From an uncultured Lachnospiraceae bacterium (lineage in GTDB: Bacteria > Bacillota > Clostridia > Lachnospirales > Lachnospiraceae): a stretch of 11,670 bases of DNA. A program made the translations under genes and the position numbers. Positions 1 through 6,243 of this stretch are shown piece after piece. Each line of letters starts with the position of its first letter. The first letter of the stretch is position 1. Below the pieces are notes generated by a model, which saw only the letters and a list, made by a program, of their open reading frames with translations, did not search any database and was not told the DNA's origin. Location of the stretch: contig CADBOW010000143.1 of NCBI GenBank assembly GCA_902796375.1, positions 1 through 11,670 on the forward strand. Direction: 5' to 3'.

Positions 1-397
1 GGAACACATCCACGATCAGCTTTTTTGACAGGGCATTTACCACCGCGGAACCGACGCCATGAAGACCGCCGCTGATCTTATATGTGGAGGAATTGAACTT
101 TCCCCCCGCATGCAGAACCGTATAAACCACGCGCTCCGCAGGCATCTTCTCCGTGGGATGCATATCCACCGGAACCCCTCGCCCGTTATCGGATATGGTG
201 GCCGAGCCATCCTCATTTACAACAACATCGATTTGGGAACAGAACCCGGCCAGGTGCTCATCCACCGCATTGTCGATGATCTCCTGAACCAGATGGTTGA
301 GTCCGCTCCGTCCCGTATTTCCGATATACATACCCGGCCTTTTCCGAACCGGCTCCAGACCCTTTAAAACCTCAATTTTCTCTGCATTATACGCCAT
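1..397 (-). CDS. parE: Type IIA DNA topoisomerase subunit B (ParE/GyrB), N-terminal part, cut by window edge
   Basis: ATPase subunit of a topoisomerase IV/gyrase-type enzyme that passes one DNA duplex through another using ATP. The 132 visible residues are the start of the GHKL ATPase domain: RKRPGMYIG at about 19-26, the Mg-binding EIIDNAVDE (Asn43), DNGRG at 70-74, LHAGGKF at 95-101 and the ATP-lid glycine motif SGGLHGVGSAVVNALS at 109-124. The ATG at 397 is preceded by a purine-rich AGGGCAGGG stretch and gives the normal family N-terminus. The rest lies beyond base 1. ParE rather than GyrB is my preference because the gene has its own promoter and sits beside a transporter, not behind recF; the sequence seen does not settle this. 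A topoisomerase B subunit is nearly certain; the symbol is not. Confidence 0.93.
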   Translation of the reverse strand, partial: MAYNAEKIEVLKGLEPVRKRPGMYIGNTGRSGLNHLVQEIIDNAVDEHLAGFCSQIDVVVNEDGSATISDNGRGVPVDMHPTEKMPAERVVYTVLHAGGKFNSSTYKISGGLHGVGSAVVNALSKKLIVDVF

Positions 398-426
398 AGC
401 AACCCTGCCCTGAAACAAAAATTATT

Positions 427-455
427 GGCACCTTCCGGCCCTGCCGGAAAGCGCC
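427..455 (-). promoter_or_regulatory. Leader hairpin at the 5' end of the topoisomerase mRNA
   Basis: Arms 455-443 and 439-427 pair over 13 bp around a 3-base loop (442-440). Two of the pairs are G-U in minus-strand RNA (452-430 and 450-432) and would be mismatches in plus-strand RNA, so the structure fits the minus-strand transcript. It begins at the predicted start site and is followed by AATAATTTTTGTTT, so it could act as an attenuator/terminator or as a stabilising 5' cap hairpin. The pairing is seen; the function is inferred. Confidence 0.6.
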
Positions 456-460
456 AACTC

Positions 461-490
461 ATTATAGTATATCTGTTTTGGAAATGTCAA
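461..490 (-). promoter_or_regulatory. Sigma-A-type promoter of the topoisomerase gene
   Basis: On the minus strand TTGACA (490-485) is followed after 18 bp by TATAAT (466-461), both exact consensus hexamers. Transcription would begin near 454-455, about 57 bases before the ATG at 397. The flanks are AT-rich. This suggests strong constitutive expression independent of the upstream permease gene. Confidence 0.88.
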
Positions 491-546
491 TATATATCGA
501 ACATATATTCGCATTCATTCGTGCCATTTCACGGATATGCTCACAG

Positions 547-576
547 TCTCCCAAACTCTCCCAAATCCTCCCAGAT
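547..576. repeat. Three tandem 10-bp repeats
   Basis: TCTCCCAAAC, TCTCCCAAAT and CCTCCCAGAT follow one another directly between the permease stop and the topoisomerase promoter. The period is close to one helical turn. No function is evident. The rest of 398-619 holds only the promoter and leader hairpin; I see no clear terminator for the permease gene. Confidence 0.6.
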
Positions 577-619
577 CCCCTGTCTTCCCGTGATCTCATC
601 CTTGTTCTGCCATCCCGGA

Positions 620-2986
620 TCACTCCTGGATCAGTTCATAGGCCGATACCTTCTTCATCCTGCCGGACATCAGATAGGTCATACCGAACACAAGAACCGC
701 AAGCACGACAATGGTGATGCCGATCAGTGCGGGACTTACCAGGAAGTCCGCGCTGGCAACTCCGAAGCCTCCAAGAACGACGGAGATCAGCGGATTCACC
801 AGGAAGAAGCCGAGGACAGCACCCACGACAGATGCCACCAGGCTCACCGGAAAGAGTGACAGAGCCAGCTGAAGCCGGAGCTGACGGCTGGTAAAGCCCA
901 CCGCCTTCTTGATGCCGAATTCCTTCTCCTTCTTGATGAAAATGGTCTTCAACAGCAGCTTGATCACCAGGTAAATGATCACGAGGTTCACCAGGACCAG
1001 AAGGAGGATCAGCATCAGTGTGGCAAACATGGTCAGATTCTCACTGCTTCTTGCATAACTGTAATCATTATGGAGCGCGGTACATTTCTCACCCAGAATG
1101 GCCTTTGCCTCGGAAAGCACCCTGTCCACCGCCTCTTCACTGGGATCCTGAAGACGGAACCGGACTGCCGTAAGATCCGCGGGAATGCCGACTCTCTTGG
1201 CGCCTTCCAGACTGACGAAGACTCTGTCTCCCATATGAACCACGGACTGCTGGAAACCGGTCACGATAAACCGGGCCTTCTGTCCGTTATTCTCCACCAG
1301 GATCTCATCGCCGATCTTCACCTTCAGCTTCTCTGCAAGAAGGCGGCCGATCACTGCCTCATTTGGCTCGCGGAATGTGGTTCCTTCATAAACGCCGCAA
1401 TCCAGGTATTCCGGCTTCTCGCTGAAGAGGATGAAGGTCTCCCGCCCCTGTACACTGATGTTGCTCCAGCCCAGGCCATATGCCTGCGTGACGCCGGGAA
1501 TCTCTGCGATCCTGTCCCGAAGCTCCTCATACTCCGCCTCGTCCTTCACGCTGACATCCACGATCCCGTCCGGAACGTCGCCGTTCACCAGGCGCTGGAA
1601 ACGGGAGATATCCACTCTGGAATTGTAGAACAGGATCACGGAGAAAATGGTCATGAAGCCCACCACTGTCACGATCCCCAGGACGATCAGGTTCTGTCCC
1701 TTACTCTGCAGCATGCTCTTTGCCGCAAGAAGCGGGTTCAGCTTCCCTCTGGTGGTGGCCAGAGGAAGATGATTCTTCTTAAATGTATTTGCCTGCAGGC
1801 CGAAGCGAAGTGCCGTCGCAGGATGGAGATTCTTCAGCTTTGCGGTGGAAAGCAGGACCACCAGCGTCATGGCCAGCAGAACTCCTCCCAGGATCACTCC
1901 TGCCATGCCGGGGAATACCCGGTTCTCCCACACAATCCCGGATACACTCCGGAGGAGCTTTCCATCGATCACAGGCATCAGGATGTAGGCAAGCCCGATG
2001 CCGACTCCGCTTCCGATGATCCCGATCACCAGGTATTCCAGGATGAAAGCCGCCTGCACCTGACGATTTGTATAGCCCACAGCCCTAAGAGCTCCGATAT
2101 TCTTAACATCACGGTCAATATTATTGTTGATGGTGAAAATGATCATCACCAGACATACTCCCATGGCGATCAGGGAGAATACGGTCATGAAGGCGGCAAG
2201 GATATTCGTCACACTGACATAGCCCGCCTTCGCCAGCTCCATGGCGTAACTATAGGTGGCAACCCCCGCTTCATTCAGGGTGTCCGTCACGGCCTTCTGT
2301 CCGTCATCGAAGACCACTCCGTCTTTGTAGCCGCATACGATCTCCACCTGACTGATGGTGGCTGTGCCTGCTTCCTTCGCCTCTACAGCCCGGTCCCACA
2401 TTTTCTGAAATACTGCATCATCAAACAGAAATCCATGCCAGGAATACTGATTTCCCTGCTGCAGCTCCTCGACGATCCCGGCAACCGTGTACTCCTTCGA
2501 CCCCAGCACATCGTAAGCCAGCGTCAGTTTATCTCCGACCTCCAGACCATTGGCATATGCATAATAAACACTCAGGTAGACCTTATCTCCCGAAACGGAG
2601 TCATCTCTGCTGACAAATGTCAGACCGTCTGCATGCGCTCCCTTTACGGAATGCAGGACCGCATCATCCCGGGTTTCCTCGAACCCCTTCGCCTTGCAGG
2701 AAACCAGCATTTCCTCCGGCCGGATGATGTCGGACATGGTATAGTGGGACACATCCTCCATACCGTCCATGGTCTTCCGCATGGTATCCTTATCTCCGAA
2801 TGCATAGATGACGGAATCTCCGATGCCGGCCGCTTCCTTCTTCTCATCATACATGGAATCATACTTATTTACGAACAGACCGGTCTGAAGCAGCATGATG
2901 GAAATGGTGATGATCAGAAGAAATACCGTGAGAACCGTTCTGTCTTTTCTGATGTTGGATTTGACCAGTTTTAACATGTTCACCAT
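620..2986 (-). CDS. ABC transporter permease with two FtsX-type modules
   Basis: Membrane subunit (788 aa) of a MacB/LolCDE/BceAB-type ABC system, which uses ATPase-driven motion to act on substrates in or outside the membrane. About eight hydrophobic segments are visible near residues 18-38, 262-286, 313-336, 362-382, 433-455, 662-688, 714-738 and 752-775. They form two halves, each with one helix, a large outside domain (about 39-260 and 456-660) and three helices. Both halves carry the FtsX signature after the second helix: IGALRAVGYTNRQ near 295 and FGIKKAVGFTSRQ near 698. The ATG at 2986 overlaps the ATPase stop by 7 bases, implying translational coupling; AAAGGA at 2996-2991 is a close ribosome site. 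An in-frame ATG at 2977 is an alternative start. The layout differs from the ten-helix BceB permeases. Substrate unknown. Confidence 0.92.
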   Translation of the reverse strand: MVNMLKLVKSNIRKDRTVLTVFLLIITISIMLLQTGLFVNKYDSMYDEKKEAAGIGDSVIYAFGDKDTMRKTMDGMEDVSHYTMSDIIRPEEMLVSCKAKGFEETRDDAVLHSVKGAHADGLTFVSRDDSVSGDKVYLSVYYAYANGLEVGDKLTLAYDVLGSKEYTVAGIVEELQQGNQYSWHGFLFDDAVFQKMWDRAVEAKEAGTATISQVEIVCGYKDGVVFDDGQKAVTDTLNEAGVATYSYAMELAKAGYVSVTNILAAFMTVFSLIAMGVCLVMIIFTINNNIDRDVKNIGALRAVGYTNRQVQAAFILEYLVIGIIGSGVGIGLAYILMPVIDGKLLRSVSGIVWENRVFPGMAGVILGGVLLAMTLVVLLSTAKLKNLHPATALRFGLQANTFKKNHLPLATTRGKLNPLLAAKSMLQSKGQNLIVLGIVTVVGFMTIFSVILFYNSRVDISRFQRLVNGDVPDGIVDVSVKDEAEYEELRDRIAEIPGVTQAYGLGWSNISVQGRETFILFSEKPEYLDCGVYEGTTFREPNEAVIGRLLAEKLKVKIGDEILVENNGQKARFIVTGFQQSVVHMGDRVFVSLEGAKRVGIPADLTAVRFRLQDPSEEAVDRVLSEAKAILGEKCTALHNDYSYARSSENLTMFATLMLILLLVLVNLVIIYLVIKLLLKTIFIKKEKEFGIKKAVGFTSRQLRLQLALSLFPVSLVASVVGAVLGFFLVNPLISVVLGGFGVASADFLVSPALIGITIVVLAVLVFGMTYLMSGRMKKVSAYELIQE

Positions 2987-3744
2987 CCCATCCTTTCCAG
3001 GAATTTACGGATCTTCTCGTGCCGGTTTTTATCGCCGCTTACATAGACGCCGGGTTCGCATTCTCCCACGATTCCGCCGTCCTGCAGGTAAATGATGCGA
3101 TTGGCCCTTCTGGCGGATTTGATATCGTGGGTCACCATGACCACCGACTGTCCGCCGCGGTTGATCTCCGTAAGGACATCCAGCACAGCCTTCACTCCTG
3201 CCGAGTTGAGCGCCCCTGTGGGCTCATCTGCAAATACCACATCCGGATCATTGATCACCGCCCGCACCATAGCCGCCCGCTGGGCCTCCCCGCCGGAAAG
3301 CTGCGACGGAAATTTGCCCGTCATGTCCTCAGTGATCCCCACCCGGTCAAAAAGGCGTCCCGCCTTCTTCTTCAGGTCCTTCTGCTTCTGTCCTGTAAGC
3401 ATTCCGGTGGAAATGGCGTTGTCCATGATACTCATGCTGTCCACCAGATGGATCTGCTGAAATACGAAGCCGCAGTGCTTTCTCCGGAACACCGCCAGCT
3501 GATCGTCATTCATTTTCGTGATATCCTTTCCTGCATATTCGATCTTTCCGAGGCTCGGCTGATCCATGCCGGACAAAGCATACAGGAGGGTGGATTTGCC
3601 GGCCCCGGAGGAACCCATGATCACAGTGAAATCTCCCTTGTAGATCTCCAGATCCAGATTCTTTATGATATGCTGCTGCTTCCCGCCGATGGAGAAGCTC
3701 TTGGAAAGCTTGTTCGTCTTTATGATAACCTCTTTTGCACTCAT
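2980..3744 (-). CDS. ABC transporter ATP-binding protein (MacB/LolD/BceA family)
   Basis: Cytoplasmic ATPase of 254 aa, partner of the following FtsX-type permease. Every catalytic motif is present: Walker A GSSGAGKST at 44-52, Q-loop FQQ at 95-97, signature LSGGE at 149-153, Walker B VVFADE at 169-174 and the switch histidine at 206 (VTHD). The FADEPTGALN stretch and the overall length are typical of the MacB/LolD/BceA group. The ATG at 3744 has a strong AAGGAGG ribosome site at 3758-3752. The gene starts after a 189-base gap behind the kinase that holds a likely regulated promoter, so it may be transcribed both with the two-component genes and on its own. Its stop overlaps the permease start. 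The C-terminal tail after residue 222 is basic and specific to this protein. Confidence 0.95.
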   Translation of the reverse strand: MSAKEVIIKTNKLSKSFSIGGKQQHIIKNLDLEIYKGDFTVIMGSSGAGKSTLLYALSGMDQPSLGKIEYAGKDITKMNDDQLAVFRRKHCGFVFQQIHLVDSMSIMDNAISTGMLTGQKQKDLKKKAGRLFDRVGITEDMTGKFPSQLSGGEAQRAAMVRAVINDPDVVFADEPTGALNSAGVKAVLDVLTEINRGGQSVVMVTHDIKSARRANRIIYLQDGGIVGECEPGVYVSGDKNRHEKIRKFLERMGW

Positions 3745-3788
3745 GGCACTGCCTCCTTACTGATCACCCTCGATCCTACGCTTAACCC

Positions 3789-3803
3789 CACGCCACCGGC
3801 GTG
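3789..3803 (-). other. Small GC-rich inverted repeat in the ABC leader
   Basis: CACGCC and GGCGTG pair over 6 bp around a 3-base loop, about 45 bases upstream of the ATPase start. It could form a leader stem, but a 6-bp stem is weak evidence of function. Confidence 0.3.
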
Positions 3804-3839
3804 CAGCGTCCGCCTGCCGATGGTATCGCGTAAACCGAA

Positions 3840-3869
3840 AAGACCATGCAGGTTGTTCTGCATGGTCTT
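3840..3869 (-). terminator. Hairpin after the kinase gene, probable weak terminator or leader stem
   Basis: Perfect 11-bp arms AAGACCATGCA and TGCATGGTCTT surround an 8-base loop. On the minus strand the last arm runs into TTTTCGGTTT, a short U-rich tail, while the plus strand has none. It would end the regulator-kinase transcript. It also abuts the -10 box of the transporter promoter (3875-3870), so its first arm lies at the presumed start site. Confidence 0.5.
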
Positions 3870-3910
3870 AGTATATCTTCTGAATGCCGATAAATCTTTG
3901 TCAAATCTTT
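3870..3910 (-). promoter_or_regulatory. Candidate response-regulator-dependent promoter of the ABC genes
   Basis: On the minus strand AAAGATTT occurs twice (3910-3903 and 3899-3892) at an exact 11-bp period. It is followed after 16 bp by TATACT (3875-3870), a good -10. The nearer repeat occupies the -35 position. Known PhoB/OmpR-family regulators bind 11-bp-period direct repeats that replace a poor -35. A TTGACA lies across the repeat junction (3904-3899) but 23 bp from the -10, too far for ordinary use. The repeats are seen; binding by the neighbouring regulator is inferred. Confidence 0.55.
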
Positions 3911-3911
3911 A

Positions 3912-3928
3912 ACTGTTTTTTAAACAGT
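3912..3928. other. AT-rich palindrome behind the kinase stop codon
   Basis: ACTGTTT and AAACAGT form a 7-bp inverted repeat with a 3-base centre, five bases after the kinase stop and directly upstream of the 11-bp-period repeats. It may extend the regulatory site or be a second operator; no U-tract supports a terminator. Confidence 0.35.
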
Positions 3929-3933
3929 CCCGG

Positions 3934-5217
3934 TCACGCCACCGGAATCTTCAGCCGCACGGTGAAACCTCCGTCCCGATTGAAGCACTCCAGGGACCCT
4001 TCCATCTTCTCCATAAAGTATCGGGAAATGTACAGCCCCAGGCCGGATCCGTCCTTACCCTTTGCATTGGAGCCGCGTTTAAACTTCCCTGTGACTAGCT
4101 CCAGCTCCTCCTCGGGAACGCCGCCACCCTCATCGCTGATCTCCATCACCAGATACTGGAGATCCGTCCCTTCATAGCTGCTGTTCAGCCGGATTCCGGT
4201 CCCTGCATACTTGTAAGAGTTTGCGATGATATTGCTGAGCACCTGATTCAGACGCAGCCGGTCTGCAAGAACTACCGCGTCCTTCAGCTCCGGAGCCTCC
4301 ACCTTCTTCTGGTAATCCGCTTCCTTCACCATCTGCAGGATCTCCGTGGAGCTGAGCTCCTCCGGCTTCACCTCCAGCTGTTCCAGCTCCTCCAGAGTTG
4401 CATGAAAGAGATTCGAGATCAGATGGTCGATCTGGTCCGCCTTGCCGTTGATGGCCGCAATGGTCTCCCGCTCCATATCATCCTTTGCGGTGAGACTCAT
4501 CACATCCGCCATGGCCTTAATGGACGCCACCGGCGTCTTGATGTCATGGGACAGCTCAGCCACCAGCTCCTTGCGGCTCCGGACCGCCTCCGCTTCTCTC
4601 TCCCGGGATGATTTCAGCTCCTCCCGCATGATATCAAAGCTTTCCGTAAATGCACCGAATACATGTCCCCGGTCCATTTCCAGCGGAGTTTCCAGATCCC
4701 CGCCGGCCACTCTGGATGCAAATCCCTTCAAGCGGTCAAAGGGCTTCACAACCCTGCTCCGAAGATATAGGAAGTAGCCCACCGAAAGAAGAAGCATCAT
4801 CAGAAAGAGGAGACCGATCATCAGTGCCTGCCTGAAATCTCGCCTGGACTGCAGCTCCAGATACGGGTTATGCACCAGCAGTCTTCCGACAACGGCCCCG
4901 TCTCTTTCGATATCCCGGATCACATCGAACTGGGTGGTGGCCGCAGACACGGAGGTGGAGATTCCTTCCTTCGTATATTGAAGGACATTTCCCTCCGAAT
5001 CGATCACCGTATATTCAAAGGGTTCTTCGGATGTGATCTTCTGCTCCTTCTGCTTCATCACATCATCCCAGTCCCTGCCGAGCCGGATCACCAGCCGATT
5101 GATCTCTGTGGGATAGGCCGGCGCTTCCTGCTTGCTTCCCATGGCGATATAAATGCACATGCCGATCCCGAGAGCGGAAAATATCACTATATAAATGATC
5201 AGATTCCGGATCTTCAC
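3934..5217 (-). CDS. Membrane sensor histidine kinase with HAMP domain
   Basis: Transmembrane kinase (427 aa) that should phosphorylate the response regulator encoded just upstream. Order: helix 1 at about 5-26, an outside domain of about 100 residues (27-130), helix 2 at about 131-151, HAMP linker at about 152-205, HisKA H-box ELSHDIKTP with phospho-accepting His224, then the HATPase domain with N-box around 324-338 (NQVLSN, ANSYKYA), G1 SDEGGGVP at 361-368 and G2 GSGLGLYISR at 390-399. The start codon is GTG at 5217, in a 4-base GTGA overlap with the regulator stop. The next in-frame Met is residue 20, inside helix 1, so GTG is the only start that keeps the helix intact. The sizeable outside domain is unlike the short intramembrane sensors (BceS/LiaS type) often paired with such transporters. 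Ligand unknown. Confidence 0.93.
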   Translation of the reverse strand: MKIRNLIIYIVIFSALGIGMCIYIAMGSKQEAPAYPTEINRLVIRLGRDWDDVMKQKEQKITSEEPFEYTVIDSEGNVLQYTKEGISTSVSAATTQFDVIRDIERDGAVVGRLLVHNPYLELQSRRDFRQALMIGLLFLMMLLLSVGYFLYLRSRVVKPFDRLKGFASRVAGGDLETPLEMDRGHVFGAFTESFDIMREELKSSREREAEAVRSRKELVAELSHDIKTPVASIKAMADVMSLTAKDDMERETIAAINGKADQIDHLISNLFHATLEELEQLEVKPEELSSTEILQMVKEADYQKKVEAPELKDAVVLADRLRLNQVLSNIIANSYKYAGTGIRLNSSYEGTDLQYLVMEISDEGGGVPEEELELVTGKFKRGSNAKGKDGSGLGLYISRYFMEKMEGSLECFNRDGGFTVRLKIPVA

Positions 5218-5984
5218 GCCTTATCCTCCAAAATGAATCCTGTGCCCCAAACCGTTTTGATATAAACCGGATTTCCCGGATCCTCTTCGATCTTCTCCCG
5301 GAGATGCCGGATATGCACATTGAGCGTGACATCTCCGACGAATTCCGTTTCCCATACCTTCTCAAAGAATTCGTCCTTCCGGATGATCCGGTTCCGATTC
5401 TTCAGCATGAAGACCAGAAGCCGGAATTCCATTGCCTTCAGGGGAGTCTCCTTTCCGTCACGGATCACCACCGCACGGCGTAGATCGATCTTCACCTGTC
5501 CCAGTGGAATGAGGGATCCGTCGGCCGCTGCTCCTGCTCCACCGGCCGCTACTCCTGCTCCACCTGCCGTTGCCCCGGAACTTCCGGCCGCTGCTCCGCT
5601 CTTTCTCCCCTCGGAGGCAGCTTCATATCGCTTCAGCGCCGCCTTCACCTTCGCCAGAAGCACCGACAGGGAATATGGCTTACAGATATAATCGTCCCCG
5701 CCGATGGTCAATGCCAGAAGCATATCATCCTCCGATGACCGTGCACTGATAAAAAAGATCGGAATGTCCTGGGTCCGCCGGATGATCTGACAGAGTTCAA
5801 AGCCGGAATCTCCTCCCAGATTAATATCCAGCAATACCAGCGAGCAGGTATTCTCCTGAAAGAATTCCAGCGCCGAGGCCTGGTCCAGCACATAAGCCGC
5901 CGACACACCTGACATATTAAAATACCGGGCGGTATACTCCGAAAGCTCCGCCTCATCATCTACGATCAATACGTTATAGTGCAT
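5214..5984 (-). CDS. OmpR/PhoB-family response regulator with a repeat-built linker
   Basis: DNA-binding response regulator (256 aa) paired with the overlapping kinase gene. The receiver domain (1-120) has the acidic pair Asp9/Asp10, phospho-accepting Asp53 (LLDINLGG), Ser80 and Lys102. The winged-helix output domain (about 160-256) has the family motifs EFRLL at 186-190, DVTLNVHIRHLREKI at 218-232 and VWGTGFIL at 245-252. The ATG at 5984 is chosen because AAGGAG stands 6 bases before it and the protein then begins directly at the receiver; the open frame runs 43 codons further upstream but that stretch looks like spacer. Between the domains, residues 130-157 are four Ala/Gly-rich heptads, longer and lower in complexity than usual linkers. 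A likely target is the repeat promoter before the ABC genes. Confidence 0.95.
   Translation of the reverse strand: MHYNVLIVDDEAELSEYTARYFNMSGVSAAYVLDQASALEFFQENTCSLVLLDINLGGDSGFELCQIIRRTQDIPIFFISARSSEDDMLLALTIGGDDYICKPYSLSVLLAKVKAALKRYEAASEGRKSGAAAGSSGATAGGAGVAAGGAGAAADGSLIPLGQVKIDLRRAVVIRDGKETPLKAMEFRLLVFMLKNRNRIIRKDEFFEKVWETEFVGDVTLNVHIRHLREKIEEDPGNPVYIKTVWGTGFILEDKA
5225..5229 (-). promoter_or_regulatory. Ribosome binding site fixing the GTG start of the kinase
   Basis: GGAGG on the minus strand lies 7 bases before the GTG at 5217, inside the last codons of the regulator gene. This supports the GTG start and coupled translation. Confidence 0.75.
5514..5597 (-). repeat. Coding minisatellite, four 21-bp units in the regulator linker
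   Basis: Four tandem 21-bp units encode GAAAGSS, GATAGGA, GVAAGGA and GAAADGS (residues 130-157). The middle units are close copies at DNA level: GGCCGCTGCTCCTGCTCCAC against GGCCGCTACTCCTGCTCCAC on the plus strand, 21 bp apart. The reading frame is kept whatever the copy number, so length variation would only alter the linker. Confidence 0.85.
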
Positions 5985-5990
5985 ACTGTG

Positions 5991-5996
5991 CTCCTT
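5991..5996 (-). promoter_or_regulatory. Ribosome binding site of the response regulator
   Basis: AAGGAG on the minus strand, 6 bases before the ATG at 5984. It decides the start against the longer open frame that begins at 6113. Confidence 0.8.
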
Positions 5997-6021
5997 ATCT
6001 GTTCTCCCTTTTCTGCTCAGT

Positions 6022-6152
6022 CTAATCCCTGCCACAGCAGTGGGACATAACCCGGCATTTGTATTTGCTCGCCCCGGAGGGACAGAGTATCCAACCCTCA
6101 CAGCATTCGCCAAAAGGACATGCGGGCATGTCCACCCGACTCATTGCCCGCG
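6022..6152. other. Palindrome-dense intergenic element between the exported protein and the regulator
   Basis: This spacer holds several inverted repeats. GGACATGC/GCATGTCC (6116-6133) has 8-bp arms and a 2-base centre, and on the minus strand is followed by TTTT. GCGGGCA/TGCCCGC (6122-6128 with 6145-6151) shares bases with it and so would compete with it. CTGC/GCAG (6029-6040) is weaker. No coding gene is convincing on either strand. It may be an interspersed structured repeat or a leader of the regulator operon. I found no promoter with two good hexamers; TTGCGG-N16-TACTAT near 6185-6158 is poor. Confidence 0.4.
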
Positions 6153-6173
6153 AAAAAATAGTAAGCCACGGCA

Positions 6174-6222
6174 ACAAAACCGCAAGCCCCTGCACTTTAT
6201 GATACAACATGAGTGCAGGGGC
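6174..6222 (-). terminator. Probable terminator of the exported-protein gene
   Basis: GCCCCTGCACT and AGTGCAGGGGC (6222-6212 and 6196-6186) pair over 11 bp around a 15-base loop, 22 bases after the stop codon. The minus strand then reads TTGCGGTTTTGTT, so the U-rich run is offset by about six bases from the stem. Strong stem, imperfect tail. Confidence 0.6.
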
Positions 6223-6243
6223 CGCAAGTAAAAGGTATTTCCC

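Noticed and set aside
1070..2974. 634-residue open frame on the plus strand opposite the permease
   Set aside because: It is antisense to a clear FtsX-type permease, has no recognisable motif, and arises from the codon bias of the opposite strand.
3870..3904. Ordinary TTGACA/TATACT promoter before the ABC ATPase
   Set aside because: The two hexamers are 23 bp apart, outside the range used without an activator; the 11-bp repeats explain the TTGACA by their junction.
5985..6113. 43-codon upstream extension of the response regulator
   Set aside because: AAGGAG at 5996-5991 and the receiver start at MHYNVLIVDD place the start at 5984; the extension overlaps the palindromic spacer.
6022..6231. 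Cys-rich small frames on both strands of the spacer (6022-6210 minus, 6040-6231 plus)
   Set aside because: Neither has a convincing ribosome site; the cysteines and prolines come from palindromic GC-rich repeats, and the frames overlap the terminator.
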